Assembly (NCBI GenBank): GCA_011799875.1
Contig: CM022299.1
Location: forward strand, 211,798,070-211,862,069
DNA from: Thinopyrum elongatum
Taxonomy: Eukaryota > Streptophyta > Magnoliopsida > Poales > Poaceae
DNA: 64,000 nt
Direction of reading: 5' to 3'
Positions 32,761 to 43,238 of the stretch are shown here, piece after piece. Within the stretch, counting starts at the first letter, position 1, and every line of letters begins with the position of its first letter. A model generated the notes under the pieces. That model did not search any database. It worked only from the letters and a program-made list of their open reading frames with translations, and was not told the DNA's origin. The translations under genes were made by a program, and so were the position numbers.

Positions 32761-33576
32761 TCACCGACGATGCCGAGCGGACGCCACTGCCGCGCTCCGG
32801 GCACGGTGAGAGCTTGGCGGCACGTAGCTGTCGTCACTGGACTCCGGAGAATCGCTGGGCTCGGGAGAGTCGCTGGATTCCCAGGAGTCGTCGCTGCTGC
32901 TGGAGGAGCTGCCGGCGAGGCCGGAGGTGGGCTCGACATCCGCGGCCGCGCCACACGGATTGCTTCCCCCGAGGCAGCACTCCAGACGCCGGCCCTCCTC
33001 AACGAAGACCTTGAAGAACAACGTAGAGGCGCCATCGTACTCAAAGTGGATGGCGAGGGCCCCCTCTGGACGGCAGGCGCGGGCGACCTCGCCCAATCCT
33101 CGGGTCATGAAGATGTCGCCTGAGGGGACGGCCTCGACCTCCGCCCCCGTGGCTAGGCTGCAGCACCCGACGTGCTGCAGCCGCAGCTCAAGTGGCCCCC
33201 TCAGTGGCATCACCTCGGCAAAAAACCTCGGGAGCCGGATCCACGTGCGCGGCGGCATTGCCGCCCACACCACGAACTCACGCGAGGCCCCTTCGCCATG
33301 GGTTCGCCGGCCTGCTGGCCGCGCAGCCTCGGTAAGTCTGCCGAGATCCCGACCCGCGTGGCGCTAGGCATTACCGCCCTGTCCGGAGCCCTGCGCGTGG
33401 GCGTACAGAGGAAGCGGGAAGCCAGGCGGAGGCCACTTGTACCAAGGCCGCGTCACCTCTTGCCTTTCACCGGCGTCGTGAGGACGGCCAAGCCTCTTCT
33501 TCGGTGGAAGTCGCCCCGGCTCCTCCCGAGGGGCTTTTCCCTTCTCCACTGAAGAGAATCTCCTGATCGGCGCCAT
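32761..33576 (-). pseudogene. Antisense gene of E4 with a B3-like domain
   Basis: Lies opposite to gag-pol. A TATA box (CTATAAATGAG, minus strand, 33672-33682) stands about 100 bases before ATG at 33576 (CCATGGCGCC). The N-terminus is basic (MAPIRRFSSVEKGKAPREE). A TAG at 33364-33366 interrupts the frame, which continues in register to 32761. The later part resembles the second half of a plant B3 DNA-binding fold: GDIFMTRGLGEVARAC, then LAIHFEYDGASTLFFKVF. The tail is a Ser/Asp/Glu-rich acidic run (about 33 residues) and a basic end. About 271 codons in all. A role as transcription factor or element accessory protein is inference. Confidence 0.6.
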
Positions 33577-33671
33577 GGATGTTGCTGCAAGATGGCGAGA
33601 CAAAGAAGAAGAAGAAGGAGCGGGCAGCGAGAAGATGGAGATGAGTGAGGGGGCCTCTGCCCCTCCCCTCA

Positions 33672-33682
33672 TTTATAGCCGG
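33672..33682 (-). promoter_or_regulatory. TATA box of the E4 antisense gene
   Basis: CTATAAATGAG on the minus strand, followed by a CT-rich leader and ATG 96 bases downstream. It lies inside the element, not in the LTR, so the gene appears to have its own promoter. Confidence 0.6.
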
Positions 33683-33910
33683 AGGGAGGCCAACCGCCGG
33701 CCTCCATGATCCCGCACAATGATGGTTTTCCTCTGCATCCAGCAGAGTCTCGTCAAGCCGAACGGTTGCGGAGGCGGCGTGGGGAAGCAGAGATGCCCAC
33801 GCCCCATAAATCGCCACGCGTCGACCAAGGCCGCAGGCGGTTAGGGCCCGCGGCGCTCCGCACTTGCCCCTTGGCTTCGCCTCGAAGCCAAGTTCGAGCG
33901 CGCCTTGGGC

Positions 33911-33921
33911 CCGGGGGCTAC
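33911..33921 (+). other. Polypurine tract of E4
   Basis: GGGCCCGGGGGCTAC immediately before the 3' LTR. The same tract is next to the E8 LTR (56832-56846) and, as GGAGCCCCCGGGCC on the plus strand, next to the E7 LTR. Confidence 0.75.
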
Positions 33922-34843
33922 TATCGGCGTTTTGGGAACGGGGGTACCCAGACTTGCCTGCCTGCGGCCCACGGCGTGGCTGCATCGACGGCCTGGTATG
34001 GCCCATTTCCAGCACCAACAACTCAAGACCCTCGCGAGGGGCCAAGCCTCGCGAGGCGGACGACACCAAGACCTCCACGAGGAGCGGCCTCCTCAGGCTA
34101 GCTCCCGAGGAGCGGAGATCTCTATGCAAACCCTCGCCTCATGAGATTCGGATGACGCAAGCCATGACGACCAAGGCCAGGCGGGCGCCAGCGGGCACAG
34201 TGTACCAGTTTCCTCTTTGGTGCTAAAGAGGCAAGTGCAGGCGCGGAGTCCCGAGGAATCAGCCAAAGGTTTCCATTCCCGTGCAACAAGACCAAGACCA
34301 CCAGGACGGCAGGACGGAGGTCATCACCGAGCCCACCATGGCGTCAGAACCAGAGGCTTTCGCAGGCGAAGACTACTTTTGTCAGGATAGCATGTACTAA
34401 TTGTCTCCCTTCGAATTTGGCCGTTGTGGGATCCCTTCCCGCCTTTCATTTGGGAATAGGACCAAGGCCACTATAAATAGGACTTAGCCACCACCATAGA
34501 GAGGGAGGGGATAGGATCGCATCGGATCGGACCCCCGGATGGATCATTCAGATCACCCTCATCCCACCAGCTCACTCGAGCTCAAGAACACCTCTCCTCC
34601 TGACGCTGTTCACCACTATACTAGTTCATCCTCAGCCCCTCGAGGCCAATCCACCACAAAGCAGGAGTAGGGTTTTACACTGCAAGGTGGCCCGAACCTG
34701 GGTAAACTACTGTGTCTCTTTTCCTTATAGTTCGTCGAGCTAGGCTGTGAGATTAGCGAGTAGGCAGACTAGGGAGGACGAGTTCTTCGCACGCACCCGA
34801 GAGTTCAAACCTCTCAAGGGTTTGCGGAACCCGAAATTTGACA
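33922..34843 (+). repeat. 3' LTR of E4
   Basis: Starts TATCGGCG (TG changed to TA), ends TTTGACA. It differs from the 5' LTR at a few percent of positions by eye, most of them CG or TG/CA transitions near its start, in keeping with methylation decay. Confidence 0.93.
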
Positions 34844-34848
34844 GTTTC

Positions 34849-36888
34849 CTCTTCATCCCCTTCATCACTCTCAACACCACAGGCTTCCTTCTCTTGATCC
34901 CTGGCGGGTTTCCCTTTGTTTCGAAGAGGTCTGCCGAGGTGATTTACTTCACCGCCATGACCCTTACCGCCAGCAACATTTTGTCCCTTTTCCTTGTCAT
35001 GCTTCTCATATTCTACTTTCTGTCTCTTGACAAGCTGCTCAACCTGATAACACTCTTGAAGGTCATGGCCCTTGGTCTGATGGATCTTGTAGTACGGTCC
35101 ATCACCTTTCCCGGCCTTTTCGGCGGCCGCGGCCTCCCGGCAGTCAGAGCACACGGCAGCTTCCTTGCCGGGGGTTTCAGCCTTAACCTTCTTGCCGGTA
35201 CTAGGGATACCTGACCCTTCAACAGACATTACCGTCTTATCCTTGCGCTTCTTATTGCGCTTCTTGCTCTTCTTCTGACTGGTGGACTCGTCATCATCTT
35301 CTGAATCAACATTAATGCAATCCTCCTCTCCGGGCAGTTTTCTTCCCTCCTCCATCCGAGCACACTTATCCACCAAGGTGTAAAGTTCCTTCACAGTCTT
35401 GGGCAACTGTACATTCATCTTGGAACAAATCTTCCGGTTGCGCACATTGGACTGGAAGGCAGCTGTCACAGCTGCTGGCTGGATATTTGGGATGTTTCTG
35501 TGGACTCTGCTAAATCTCTGCAAATACTTCCGGAGAGTCTCTCCCTCTTTCTTCTAAAGAAGCTGTAGATCACTGGGCCGACCTGGTTCTTGATGGCCGC
35601 CAGTGAAGGCGCCAATGAACTCATGGCACAAATCAGCCCATGACGAAATGGAGTTATCTGGCAAGTGCATCAGCCAAGACCTCACATTGGACTTGAGAGC
35701 CAAAGGGAAGTAGTTGGCAAATACCTTCTCATCTCTTCCCCCGACAGCTTGAACAGCGATGGTGTAGATGCTCAGAAACTCTGCCAGGTTCAGCCTCCCA
35801 TCGTACTTCTCGGGTATCTCTGGCTTGAACGTACGGACGGATGGCCAACAGACTTGCCGCAGCTCATGAGTAAAGGCAGGGCACCCAACCTCGAAAGGTA
35901 GGTACCCGCCAGTATCGAGTGCAGGCTCATCGACGTCGGGACCGTCACACCCATTGGCCTGGCGGTGGGCGTCGCCGTGTTGCTCAACGACAACGCGCGC
36001 GTATCCCCTCCGCCAGTCCTCCGGGGCACGCTGTCGGCCTGGACGAGCTCGAGGGTCAGAAGAGGCCGTCGAGACGCCATCAAGTTCTTGATTCTGCTGC
36101 GCCCGCGCTCGCTGCCATCGCGGGGATTGTACCATGGGGGTGGCCCCTTCCGTACGACCAGCAGCACGGGCCGTTGTCGTCGCTTGGGGAGGCCATAGCG
36201 GGCCAGCTCGCTGCGAGCCCCCAGCCTCGGCGAAGCCGAGCAGGCTCTGGATGGTGGCACGTCATTCATTCATCTGCTCGGCCGCTGTCAGAAACCTCAG
36301 CAGTAGTTGAGCCCGTGCCATGGCCTCCGTAGCAGTACTTGGTATGGGCGATGATGACGCAGATCGCACTGTCGCTCGACTCCTGATGGGGCCAGCAGCG
36401 ACCGTATCACGTCCCTGCTGTTGCAGGGCGGCCACCTGGATGGCATGGTGGCGCGGTGATGGCGCTTGAGGGTCAGCAGCTCCACTAGGCGTAGCAGCCT
36501 GGTCGACTCGTCTCGGGGGAGGTGCACGCGCTGCAGCCGCCCCTGTGGTGGGGGCGGCCGGAGGGCGGCGATTCGCCCCAGACCGAGCGCCATTGGTGCC
36601 GCTGTGCCCGTCGGCGAGGGGAAGGAGTGTGGATGGAGTAGCCCCTTCACCCGTACCTCGCGGAGCGTGGCCATCGGGGTGTTGCTGATGTTGCTCTCCT
36701 CCGCCGTCTCCTGCTCCTGCTTCGACCGTAGGGGAAGTGGTGGCGGTGCCGCCTGCCCCGACCATAGCCCCAGCGGCGTCCACACTCTTGTGCGCCTCCG
36801 TGCCCCCCGCAGCATTGGTGGCTGCGGGCAGCGGCGCCTTCGAGGTGGATGGGTGAGCAGCAGCACCGGGCTTCTTCTTGGGCGCCAT
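34849..36888 (-). pseudogene. E3 gag, broken
   Basis: Structural protein. From ATG at 36888 (MAPKKKPGAAAHPS) an Ala/Pro/Gly-rich N-terminal part runs to a stop at 36262. The capsid domain follows in 36135-35554 (AEFLSIYTIAVQAVGG, FANYFPLALKSNVRSWLM, SISSWADLCHEFIGAF). After a stop at 35554 the frame resumes at 35523 (RFSRVHRNIPNIQP), with a Lys-rich segment and the nucleocapsid motif YYKIHQTKGHDLQEC. This fits C-x2-H-x4-H-x4-C with the first Cys mutated to Tyr. It ends where E4 inserted (GDEEET). The original frame continued into the protease at 27540. Confidence 0.85.
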
Positions 36889-36970
36889 TGCCGACGGCGC
36901 CGTCGAAGGCGAAGATGGTGATGAAGATGACGCGCTGCACACGCTTTCAGGTTCGCGCAAGCGATCCCCC

Positions 36971-36986
36971 TACCTGGCGCGCCAAA
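36971..36986 (-). other. Primer-binding region of E3
   Basis: The minus strand reads TTTGGCGCGCCAGGTA two bases inside the LTR edge, identical to the E4 primer region. Confidence 0.7.
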
Positions 36987-36988
36987 GA

Positions 36989-37940
36989 TGTCGCGGGAAA
37001 CCACGACCACCTATGGGCCCAAGGGGCCCCTTGCTGGTTCGGCAGGGGGGATGTCGCGTTGCACAAAGAGCGGAAGAACGTGGGGCAGCACAGCATAGAT
37101 CACATGGGCAATTTTACCCAGGTGCGGGCCGCCGTGAGGCATAAAACCCTACTCCTGCTTTGGTGGATTGATGGTGGAAAAGTGGTGGTGGAGCGTAGTA
37201 CACTTGCCCGGCAGGCTCGCCCTGGGGAGGCAGTGACTACGCGTGTACGAGCGTGGGGGTGTTCAACCTTCCAACCCTTTCTATGGTTGCCATGGGCCTC
37301 CTTTTATAGGTTAAGGGGTCACCACAGTGGCAAAACAGTCATTATGCAGTAATAAGATAGCAAACAGTGCTATCATACCTAATTCTGCAGGCTGACAGAG
37401 TGCATTCAATGCACCGCTCAACGTCACATCGTTGCTCGCCCGGCAAGCCTTGCCGGGCTTGTCTTGCCAGCTCCATGCCTACTTGCTTGACACGTCGCAG
37501 GACGGGTGTCATCTGTAGGTATTTCCTGTAGAAAGAGGCCAGCATGTGGCGAATGGTTGCCACTAAGTCACTTTGCGGCTTGACACCGCATTGATCAATG
37601 ACGTGGGTCATGGTGAGATGGCTTGGTGAGGTGTCTTTGCCCTTGTGAGTCCCGGCAGGCCCTGCCGGGACGTCTTGAATGCTTTCTTCCGGGGGAGCCC
37701 TTGTCCTTGCCAGGTCTGCCTGCCCGGCAAGGGAGGATTTTCTCCTGGTGGTGTCTCGCTTCTCTGTCTTGGTCATGGCCTTCTTAATCTGCCTGCTGGT
37801 TCTTCGAAGATCTTGGTCTCTTGTATCTTGACACGGCCTTGGTGTTGTAATCTTGTTCTTGTGCCTGTGCACAGTCAGGGCAACAAACCCAGGGTCTGTT
37901 GCACTGACATGTACGCACGACTTTGTCAACTTAGTCAACA
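36989..37940 (-). repeat. 5' LTR of E3
   Basis: About 952 bp, TGTCGCGG...GTCAACA on the plus strand, matched throughout by the E7 LTR at 54581-55486. Minus-strand TATA box CCTATAAAAG at 37301-37310. Contains the shared motif CCACCAAAGCAGGAGTAGGG (minus strand, near 37145-37165). Confidence 0.82.
37301..37310 (-). promoter_or_regulatory. TATA box in the E3 LTR
   Basis: CCTATAAAAG on the minus strand, with the same box at 54881-54890 in the E7 LTR. It would drive E3 transcription leftward. Confidence 0.6.
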
Positions 37941-38871
37941 AACGATTCTAGCTGCAGTGACCGTTGGATTAACATCCAACGGGCATGCTGCTTCTTCAAC
38001 CTCTGGTCTTCTTTCTCCAGCCACCTAAACCAGCGTCGGCCGTACCGCCTACTCCTGCCTCCCGTGGCCGGCTGTGCTACCGTGCGGGCCTCACCGCTGC
38101 ACCCTACTGCCATCGCTGGCCAGGCCTTGCCACTACCCACCCACACCCCCTGTTATTCTCCAGCGACCGTCGCCTCGCACCACAGCCCGAACCGGTGAAC
38201 CCTCATACTCCTCTCTGTGTGGGAATCCACTGCCGTGTCTTCCTCGGCTCCTCGTCGTTCCCTTCCTAGGCCTCGCTACCATCCACCGCCATGGTGCCCT
38301 CGGCGCGACGTGGTCTATGTGGTCAACAAATGACATCCATCGGAAGAGGATTATAGGTGATGAGGCTGACACCTGGACCCACCAGCTACATCTTCGCACG
38401 CAAGGAAGTGTCTCCTTATTATAGGTAAAAAACAATGATTCCTCCCCTGACAGTTGGGACCCAGCAGCTATATCTTCGCACGCAAGGAAGTGCGTCCTTA
38501 TCCTCCCTAACAACTGGTGCCCACCCGGTCGAAGCGTACGTAGCCTTGTCTATCTGGTCACGAACATGTACGTACATACTGGTTGATCGGTCTCTCTGCA
38601 AGGATGAACCATGGCCGAGTAAGGAGCGGTAGCAGTTCAGGCAGTCCCATCTAAATCGTGTACACATACGTACAACCACGCTGCAAAAAAGACGACCACA
38701 TAGGTACATACGGGCGTGGTCTCAAATGCATACAGCGACGCTGTCCTGTACATCGGTAGCCAACCAGCTGGGTCGGAATAGAGGAAACAATGTCGTGATC
38801 ATCAGGAGCCAAGCGGATGGGTCAAAACTCATCCTATTCATCTAGAGCCAACCGGCTTGGACGAAACAACC

Positions 38872-39185
38872 GAAACAGGGTCATGTTCATCGACTCGGGG
38901 TCTGGCATACTGCAAAATGGAGAAAATGGAGTTCTCTACGACCGCCTACGATCGAAACAGGGTCATGTTCATCGAGAAGAGTCTGGAACGGAGGAAATGG
39001 ACTTCTGTTCAACCGCCTACGGTCGAAACGGGGTCATGTTGATCGGGAGAGGTCTGGCGTACTGCAAAACAGAGAAAACAGACTTCTATTCGAGTGCCTA
39101 AGGTCGAAACAGTGTCGTGTTCATCTGGAGGGATGTGGCGTACCACAAAATGGGACTCCACGAGCTACTATTCATCCACTGTCTA
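38872..39185 (+). repeat. Tandem repeat of about 80 bp, four units
   Basis: Units start GAAAC(A/G)G(G/T)GTC at 38872, 38954, 39025 and 39106, each with GTTCATC, a GGTCTGG-like word and TACTGCAAAA or a relative. Confidence 0.8.
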
Positions 39186-39480
39186 CTGCCTCGCTTCAAC
39201 CTCCATGGGCTACCGTTCATCCACCATCGACTTCCTCCAGCCTCCACCGGCTACTGTTCATCCAGTCTCCACGTGGTCTTTTTCATCCACCCCAACCGGC
39301 TGGGGTGTGGCGGACTCCTCGGGGTCATGTTCATCCAGCGGCAACCACGGGGTCCTGTTCATCCAACCCCCTCCGGGAACTGTTCATCCACAGCCAACCA
39401 ACCGACTCGACTCACCACATGTATCGGTCGACTCGTTCTACGTGCGTATCACGCCCGCGGGAGCAATGGGCACTGTTCAT
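39160..39480 (+). repeat. Interspersed GTTCATCCA motif cluster
   Basis: (G/A)TTCATCCA recurs about eight times at intervals of 20-45 bases between GC-rich spacers. I read it as a subterminal repeat region of the CACTA-like element. Confidence 0.6.
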
Positions 39481-40085
39481 CGAGAGGCAACCCAACACCG
39501 GCTGGCTCTACGTCTTGCACGGGGGCTCGGTCAGCTTCAGTAAGCAGCAGCACTGATGGATCGCTCGGGTTCAGTTAGCAGCAGCATCGAAGGAATCTCT
39601 CGGGTTTAGTTAGCAGCGAAGGAATCGCTCGGGTTCAGGTAGCAGTGAAGGAAGATCGATCGGCTTTCAGTACATAGCTAGTGCGATCGCTCGGGTTCAG
39701 AAGTGAATGCCTCGCAAGGGTTCAGTATAGCAAATGCCTCACACACACGCGCGTACGAGATAAACAACACGCAAATCACGCTGCATCACTCGGTCCTAAC
39801 CACCCACTGTAACCGGGAACTCTCTGAAATTTTCCTCGCCCTCACCTCTACCATGATTTTTACGTCATGGACGGCCCAAAGAATGTCATGCAGGTGCGTC
39901 TCAGGCCCGCCCCGGATGAAAAGACCATTTTCTGTCATGATTTTTTGTCATGGAAGTAGGAGCCCACCACATCTATGATGATACGTGTTTTTGTCACAAT
40001 TATTGTCATAGAAGTGTCATAACCATGACAGAAAAAGTTTTCATTTAGGCCATAATGTCACAGATGTGTCTTCTTTTGTAGCGTA

Positions 40086-41570
40086 GGTTTGATGAGGGTG
40101 ATATTCCATATAATAAATCTCCTAGTCAATGCTTTGATGAATTTGATAACTTTGTTGTGAAGCAAGAAAACTTCAATATATATGTAAGCAATCAATTGAA
40201 ACATAATGCTATTATGATTGAACGCTTGAGTGCTTTGATGTTTAGAATTGCTAATGATGTTAAAGGATTATATAAACATTCATCCATGGTTCAAACTCAA
40301 TTAGAACAAGTCTCTTAAGTCACAAAATGATTTTCTTAATGAAATGAATAATAAAATGAATGATCATGTTGTTACAGTAGTGACTAGAGGTTGTAAAATG
40401 ACTCGGGATCCTCTATATCCTGAGGGTCATCCTAAAAGAGTTGAGCAAGATTCTCAGAGAATTAATATTGATGTACATAGTTCATCTAGGAAGAAGAAAA
40501 ATAAAAATAAAAAGAAAAATGATACAACTTTGCATGCTTCTAGTGAACATGTTATTGAAAAAACTTTTGAGATTCATAATGATGTTTCTATTTCTAATGC
40601 TGAGACACAATCTGGTAACGAGCATACACCTAGTGGTAATGATAATGATGATGCTAATGATGATCATAATAATGCTCTACCAGACAATAATAAAGAATCT
40701 GATAGTGATGTAGAAATAGAAGCTGCAGTTGATCTTGATAACTCACCTACTAAGAATAAAAGATATGATAAAATGGATTTCATTGCTAGGAAACATGGTA
40801 AAGAAAGAGAACCATGGGTTCAAAAACCCATGTCTTTCCCTATTAAGGTTGTGAAATATAAAGATGAAGACAGTTTTAATCGCTTTGTTGAAATGCTTAG
40901 AGCTCTGTACTTGCAAACACGCTTTACTGATATTTTGAAAATGCCTCCATACACTAAATATATGAAAGATATTGTCACTAATAAAAGGAAGATACCAAAA
41001 GCTAAAATTTCCACCATGCTTGCAAATTACTCTTTTAATGGAAAAGTACCTTGGAAATTAGGAGATCCAAGAATACCTACTATACGGTGCTCTATCAAAA
41101 GAATTTATGTCGAAACTACTTTATGTGATTTAGGAGCCGGTGTCAGTGTTATGCCTTTATCTTTATATAGAAGACTTGATTTGAGTAAATTGACATCTAC
41201 TGAGATATCTTTGCAAATGGCTGATAAATCAACTGTTATACGTATTAGAATTTGCGAGGATGTTCCCGTTGTAGTTGCAAATGTTACTATCTTAACAGAC
41301 TTCGTTATTCTTGATATGCCTGAGGATGACAACATGTCGATCATCCTTGGTAGACCCTTTTTGAATACTGTAGGGGCTGTTATTGATTGGAATAAAAGCA
41401 AGGTCACTTTTCATGTCAATGGTAATGAGCATATGATATATTTTCCGAAGAACCCTTCAATGAATAGTATCAACTCTATTGAAAGAATTATGACAATCAC
41501 TATAGGAGGTTTTGAATTTCCTCTTCTGGTAGCCAACTCTTATTGTTGGGGAAATGCAAATCCTCATTGA
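40086..41570 (+). pseudogene. E5 gag C-terminus and aspartic protease
   Basis: A gag tail (40086-40315) is joined by a frameshift near 40315 to a 408-codon frame (40344-41570). That frame has a hydrophilic Asn/Asp-rich stretch (residues about 45-130), a conserved block (FPIKVVKYKDEDSFNRFVEML), and an aspartic protease: LCDLGAGVSVMPLSLYRRL near residue 260 and ILGRPFLNTVGAVIDW near residue 333. Asp-Leu-Gly-Ala is the active-site form usual for Athila-type elements. It ends at a TGA without RT. Role: particle protein and polyprotein cleavage. Confidence 0.85.
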
Positions 41571-42363
41571 GGTAACTTAGTGTTATACAAAAGTTCTTCG
41601 GTTTCATGTTACTCAGAAATAGTTCATTAATAAGACTTGATCAATCTTATTAGTGGACTCTTTTTTAGCGGCATGTGGTAGATGAATTTAGTAAGCACGA
41701 CCTATTGTACCTATAGTTTGCTCTCTGTTATTTGTATTTTAATAAAGTAAAATGCCATGATTATCTCGTTTTCTGAATTATCCGTGCAATAAAAAATGAC
41801 CCAAAAATAAAAGTGCTCAAAATGTCATAAAATTTTAACATGATTATTTCTGGAATATTTAATAATTTTTGGCACTGAACACACCCCAGGGGGGTGCACC
41901 TGTTTCTCACAAGGCAACAGGGCACACCTACACCCCTAGCACGCCATGTTGCCTTGTGGGGCCCACATGACCGTACTCACTTAGTGCTTCTTCTCACTTC
42001 ATCTCCTTCGTCTAGAAAAAAATCGTAGTAGCTCTTGTTCTCATGTTCTTGCTTCCAAAACTGAGATTTTCGATCTCTTTGCTCAGAGCTCTGTTTCTAA
42101 AACTGTTTGTGGGGGTTGCTCCTTGGTATGTGACTCCTCCATTGCTGTAATTAGTTTTTGCTTTAGTGGATTATATTTTCCTTATTTTTCTATTGTTGGT
42201 GCCACTGAAAATGAGCTTGCATGTTGAATTCTTTGGGTTCTAAGTAGTTTGAATGCTTGATATAGCCTCTAGACACTTGTATGAGTAGTTGTTATCAATC
42301 TTGTTAAGTTTTGTTAACATCTTTTTGTGGTCAAAAAAATTCAGAAATTTTCTCTTAGGAAAA

Positions 42364-43238
42364 TGAACATCTTTAGGAGAAGTTCATCGAGGAGGAGGTC
42401 CTAAGAAGGATCGTCAAGCCAGGGCTCGACACGTGAGGCATATATTGAACCACGGCCAAGTCTGGTGCGAGGTGCTGAAGTGAAATCATCCCAATGGCCG
42501 TGTGACATATTCATGACGGGTACATGCATTAAGGAAGAATTTTATCAATATATTCAGAATGCTGAACTTACCGCCTTCACCACAGATAAGTGCACACAAC
42601 ACTAAAACCTTACCCATACATTCAGTCAGAAGTTTGAGTACCATTCCCACAATTTTGAGTTTTATTTGACCTCTATGAGAACTCTTATAGTATGTCTTTA
42701 GAAGAGTTTTATGCATGCAAAATTCTGTATTGGGGTTCGCTTTTTGAACCGCGGAAATTTGATTATGATACATTTATTCTTGGTCTTTGCAATGGTGAGG
42801 ATAGAGGTGTTACACAAGCTTGAATAAAAAGTATCCATTTCCCCTCTATTTTCTACTTTGGAAAATTTAACGGGAGGCGTATTTTGGGTAAACATGATTG
42901 TAGTGCACTTTTGCGCTCCTCATTTGAGTATTACCCACGCTGCTTTACATAGCAGTAGACATTATAATCTTGCGGCAATTCTTGCACATCGGTTGAACCG
43001 GAACACAGGTAATAGAGATTTATATGGAGGAATTTATGCCTCTCGCGTAGCTGCAAAACTCAGGTTCACTCCCAGACCCAATGATCCCGTACTACCTAAT
43101 AAGTATTTAGATGTTGAGGTGATGCAACGCCACGAGTGTGTTAAGTATGAGACTCACAAATATGATTATAACCTGATATTTAATGAATACTGTGATGTCT
43201 CTATTATTTTGCCTGCGTCTATTTTCTTTGAGTTTTAG
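42364..43238 (+). pseudogene. E5 Athila ORF-like remnant
   Basis: Starts MNIFRRSSSRRRS and is soon broken by stops. Pieces in more than one frame follow: a FEYHSHNFEFYL-like stretch, then 42887-43238 with NLAAILAHRLNRNTGNRDL, YGGIYASRVAAKL and LPNKYLDVEVMQRH. The last block resembles the reading frame found in Athila-lineage elements (ATHILA ORF-1 family). Its function is unknown. The reading is degenerate, so the assignment is tentative. Confidence 0.5.

Larger units (their letters stand above)
27541..34843 (+). mobile_element. E4: LTR retrotransposon, complete LTR to LTR, nested in E3
   Basis: Two LTRs of 922 bp each (27541-28462 and 33922-34843), flanked by GTTTC on both sides (27536-27540 and 34844-34848). 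Inside on the plus strand: gag, protease and only a collapsed RT remnant. On the minus strand next to the 3' LTR lies an extra gene with its own TATA box. RNase H and integrase are absent, so the element is non-autonomous. Same family as E8. Confidence 0.95.
24590..37940 (-). mobile_element. E3: Tat-type Gypsy LTR retrotransposon, 3' end lost, interrupted by E4
   Basis: Read on the minus strand: LTR (37940-36989), primer-site region, gag (36888-34849), interruption by E4, protease (27540-26644), RT and two RNase H domains (to about 24590). Integrase, polypurine tract and 3' LTR are missing, since the sequence joins unit C near 24590. Having a second, separate RNase H after the usual one is characteristic of the Tat lineage. 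The frame carries several stops and at least one frameshift, so the copy is dead. Confidence 0.85.
37941..40083. mobile_element. CACTA-like DNA transposon fragment (non-coding)
   Basis: The right edge reads TTTTGTAGCG at 40083. Its complement CGCTACAAAAG is one base off the CACTA terminus. Inside the edge are clustered subterminal motifs (GTCATG, GTCACA, TGTCATA) over 39850-40075. The middle holds tandem repeats. No transposase is visible and the left end is lost against the E3 LTR. It interrupts Sabrina-type gag sequence on its right. Frames of up to 153 codons in 39094-39578 come from the tandem repeats. Assignment to CACTA rests on the terminus and subterminal repeats only. Confidence 0.55.

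Noticed and set aside
37645..38424. Frames in the E3 LTR and the adjoining CACTA-like segment
   Set aside because: LTR-internal or repeat-derived; not conserved in the E7 LTR.
38817..39578. Possible host gene from frames of 94-153 codons
   Set aside because: Generated by 80-bp and GTTCATCCA tandem repeats.
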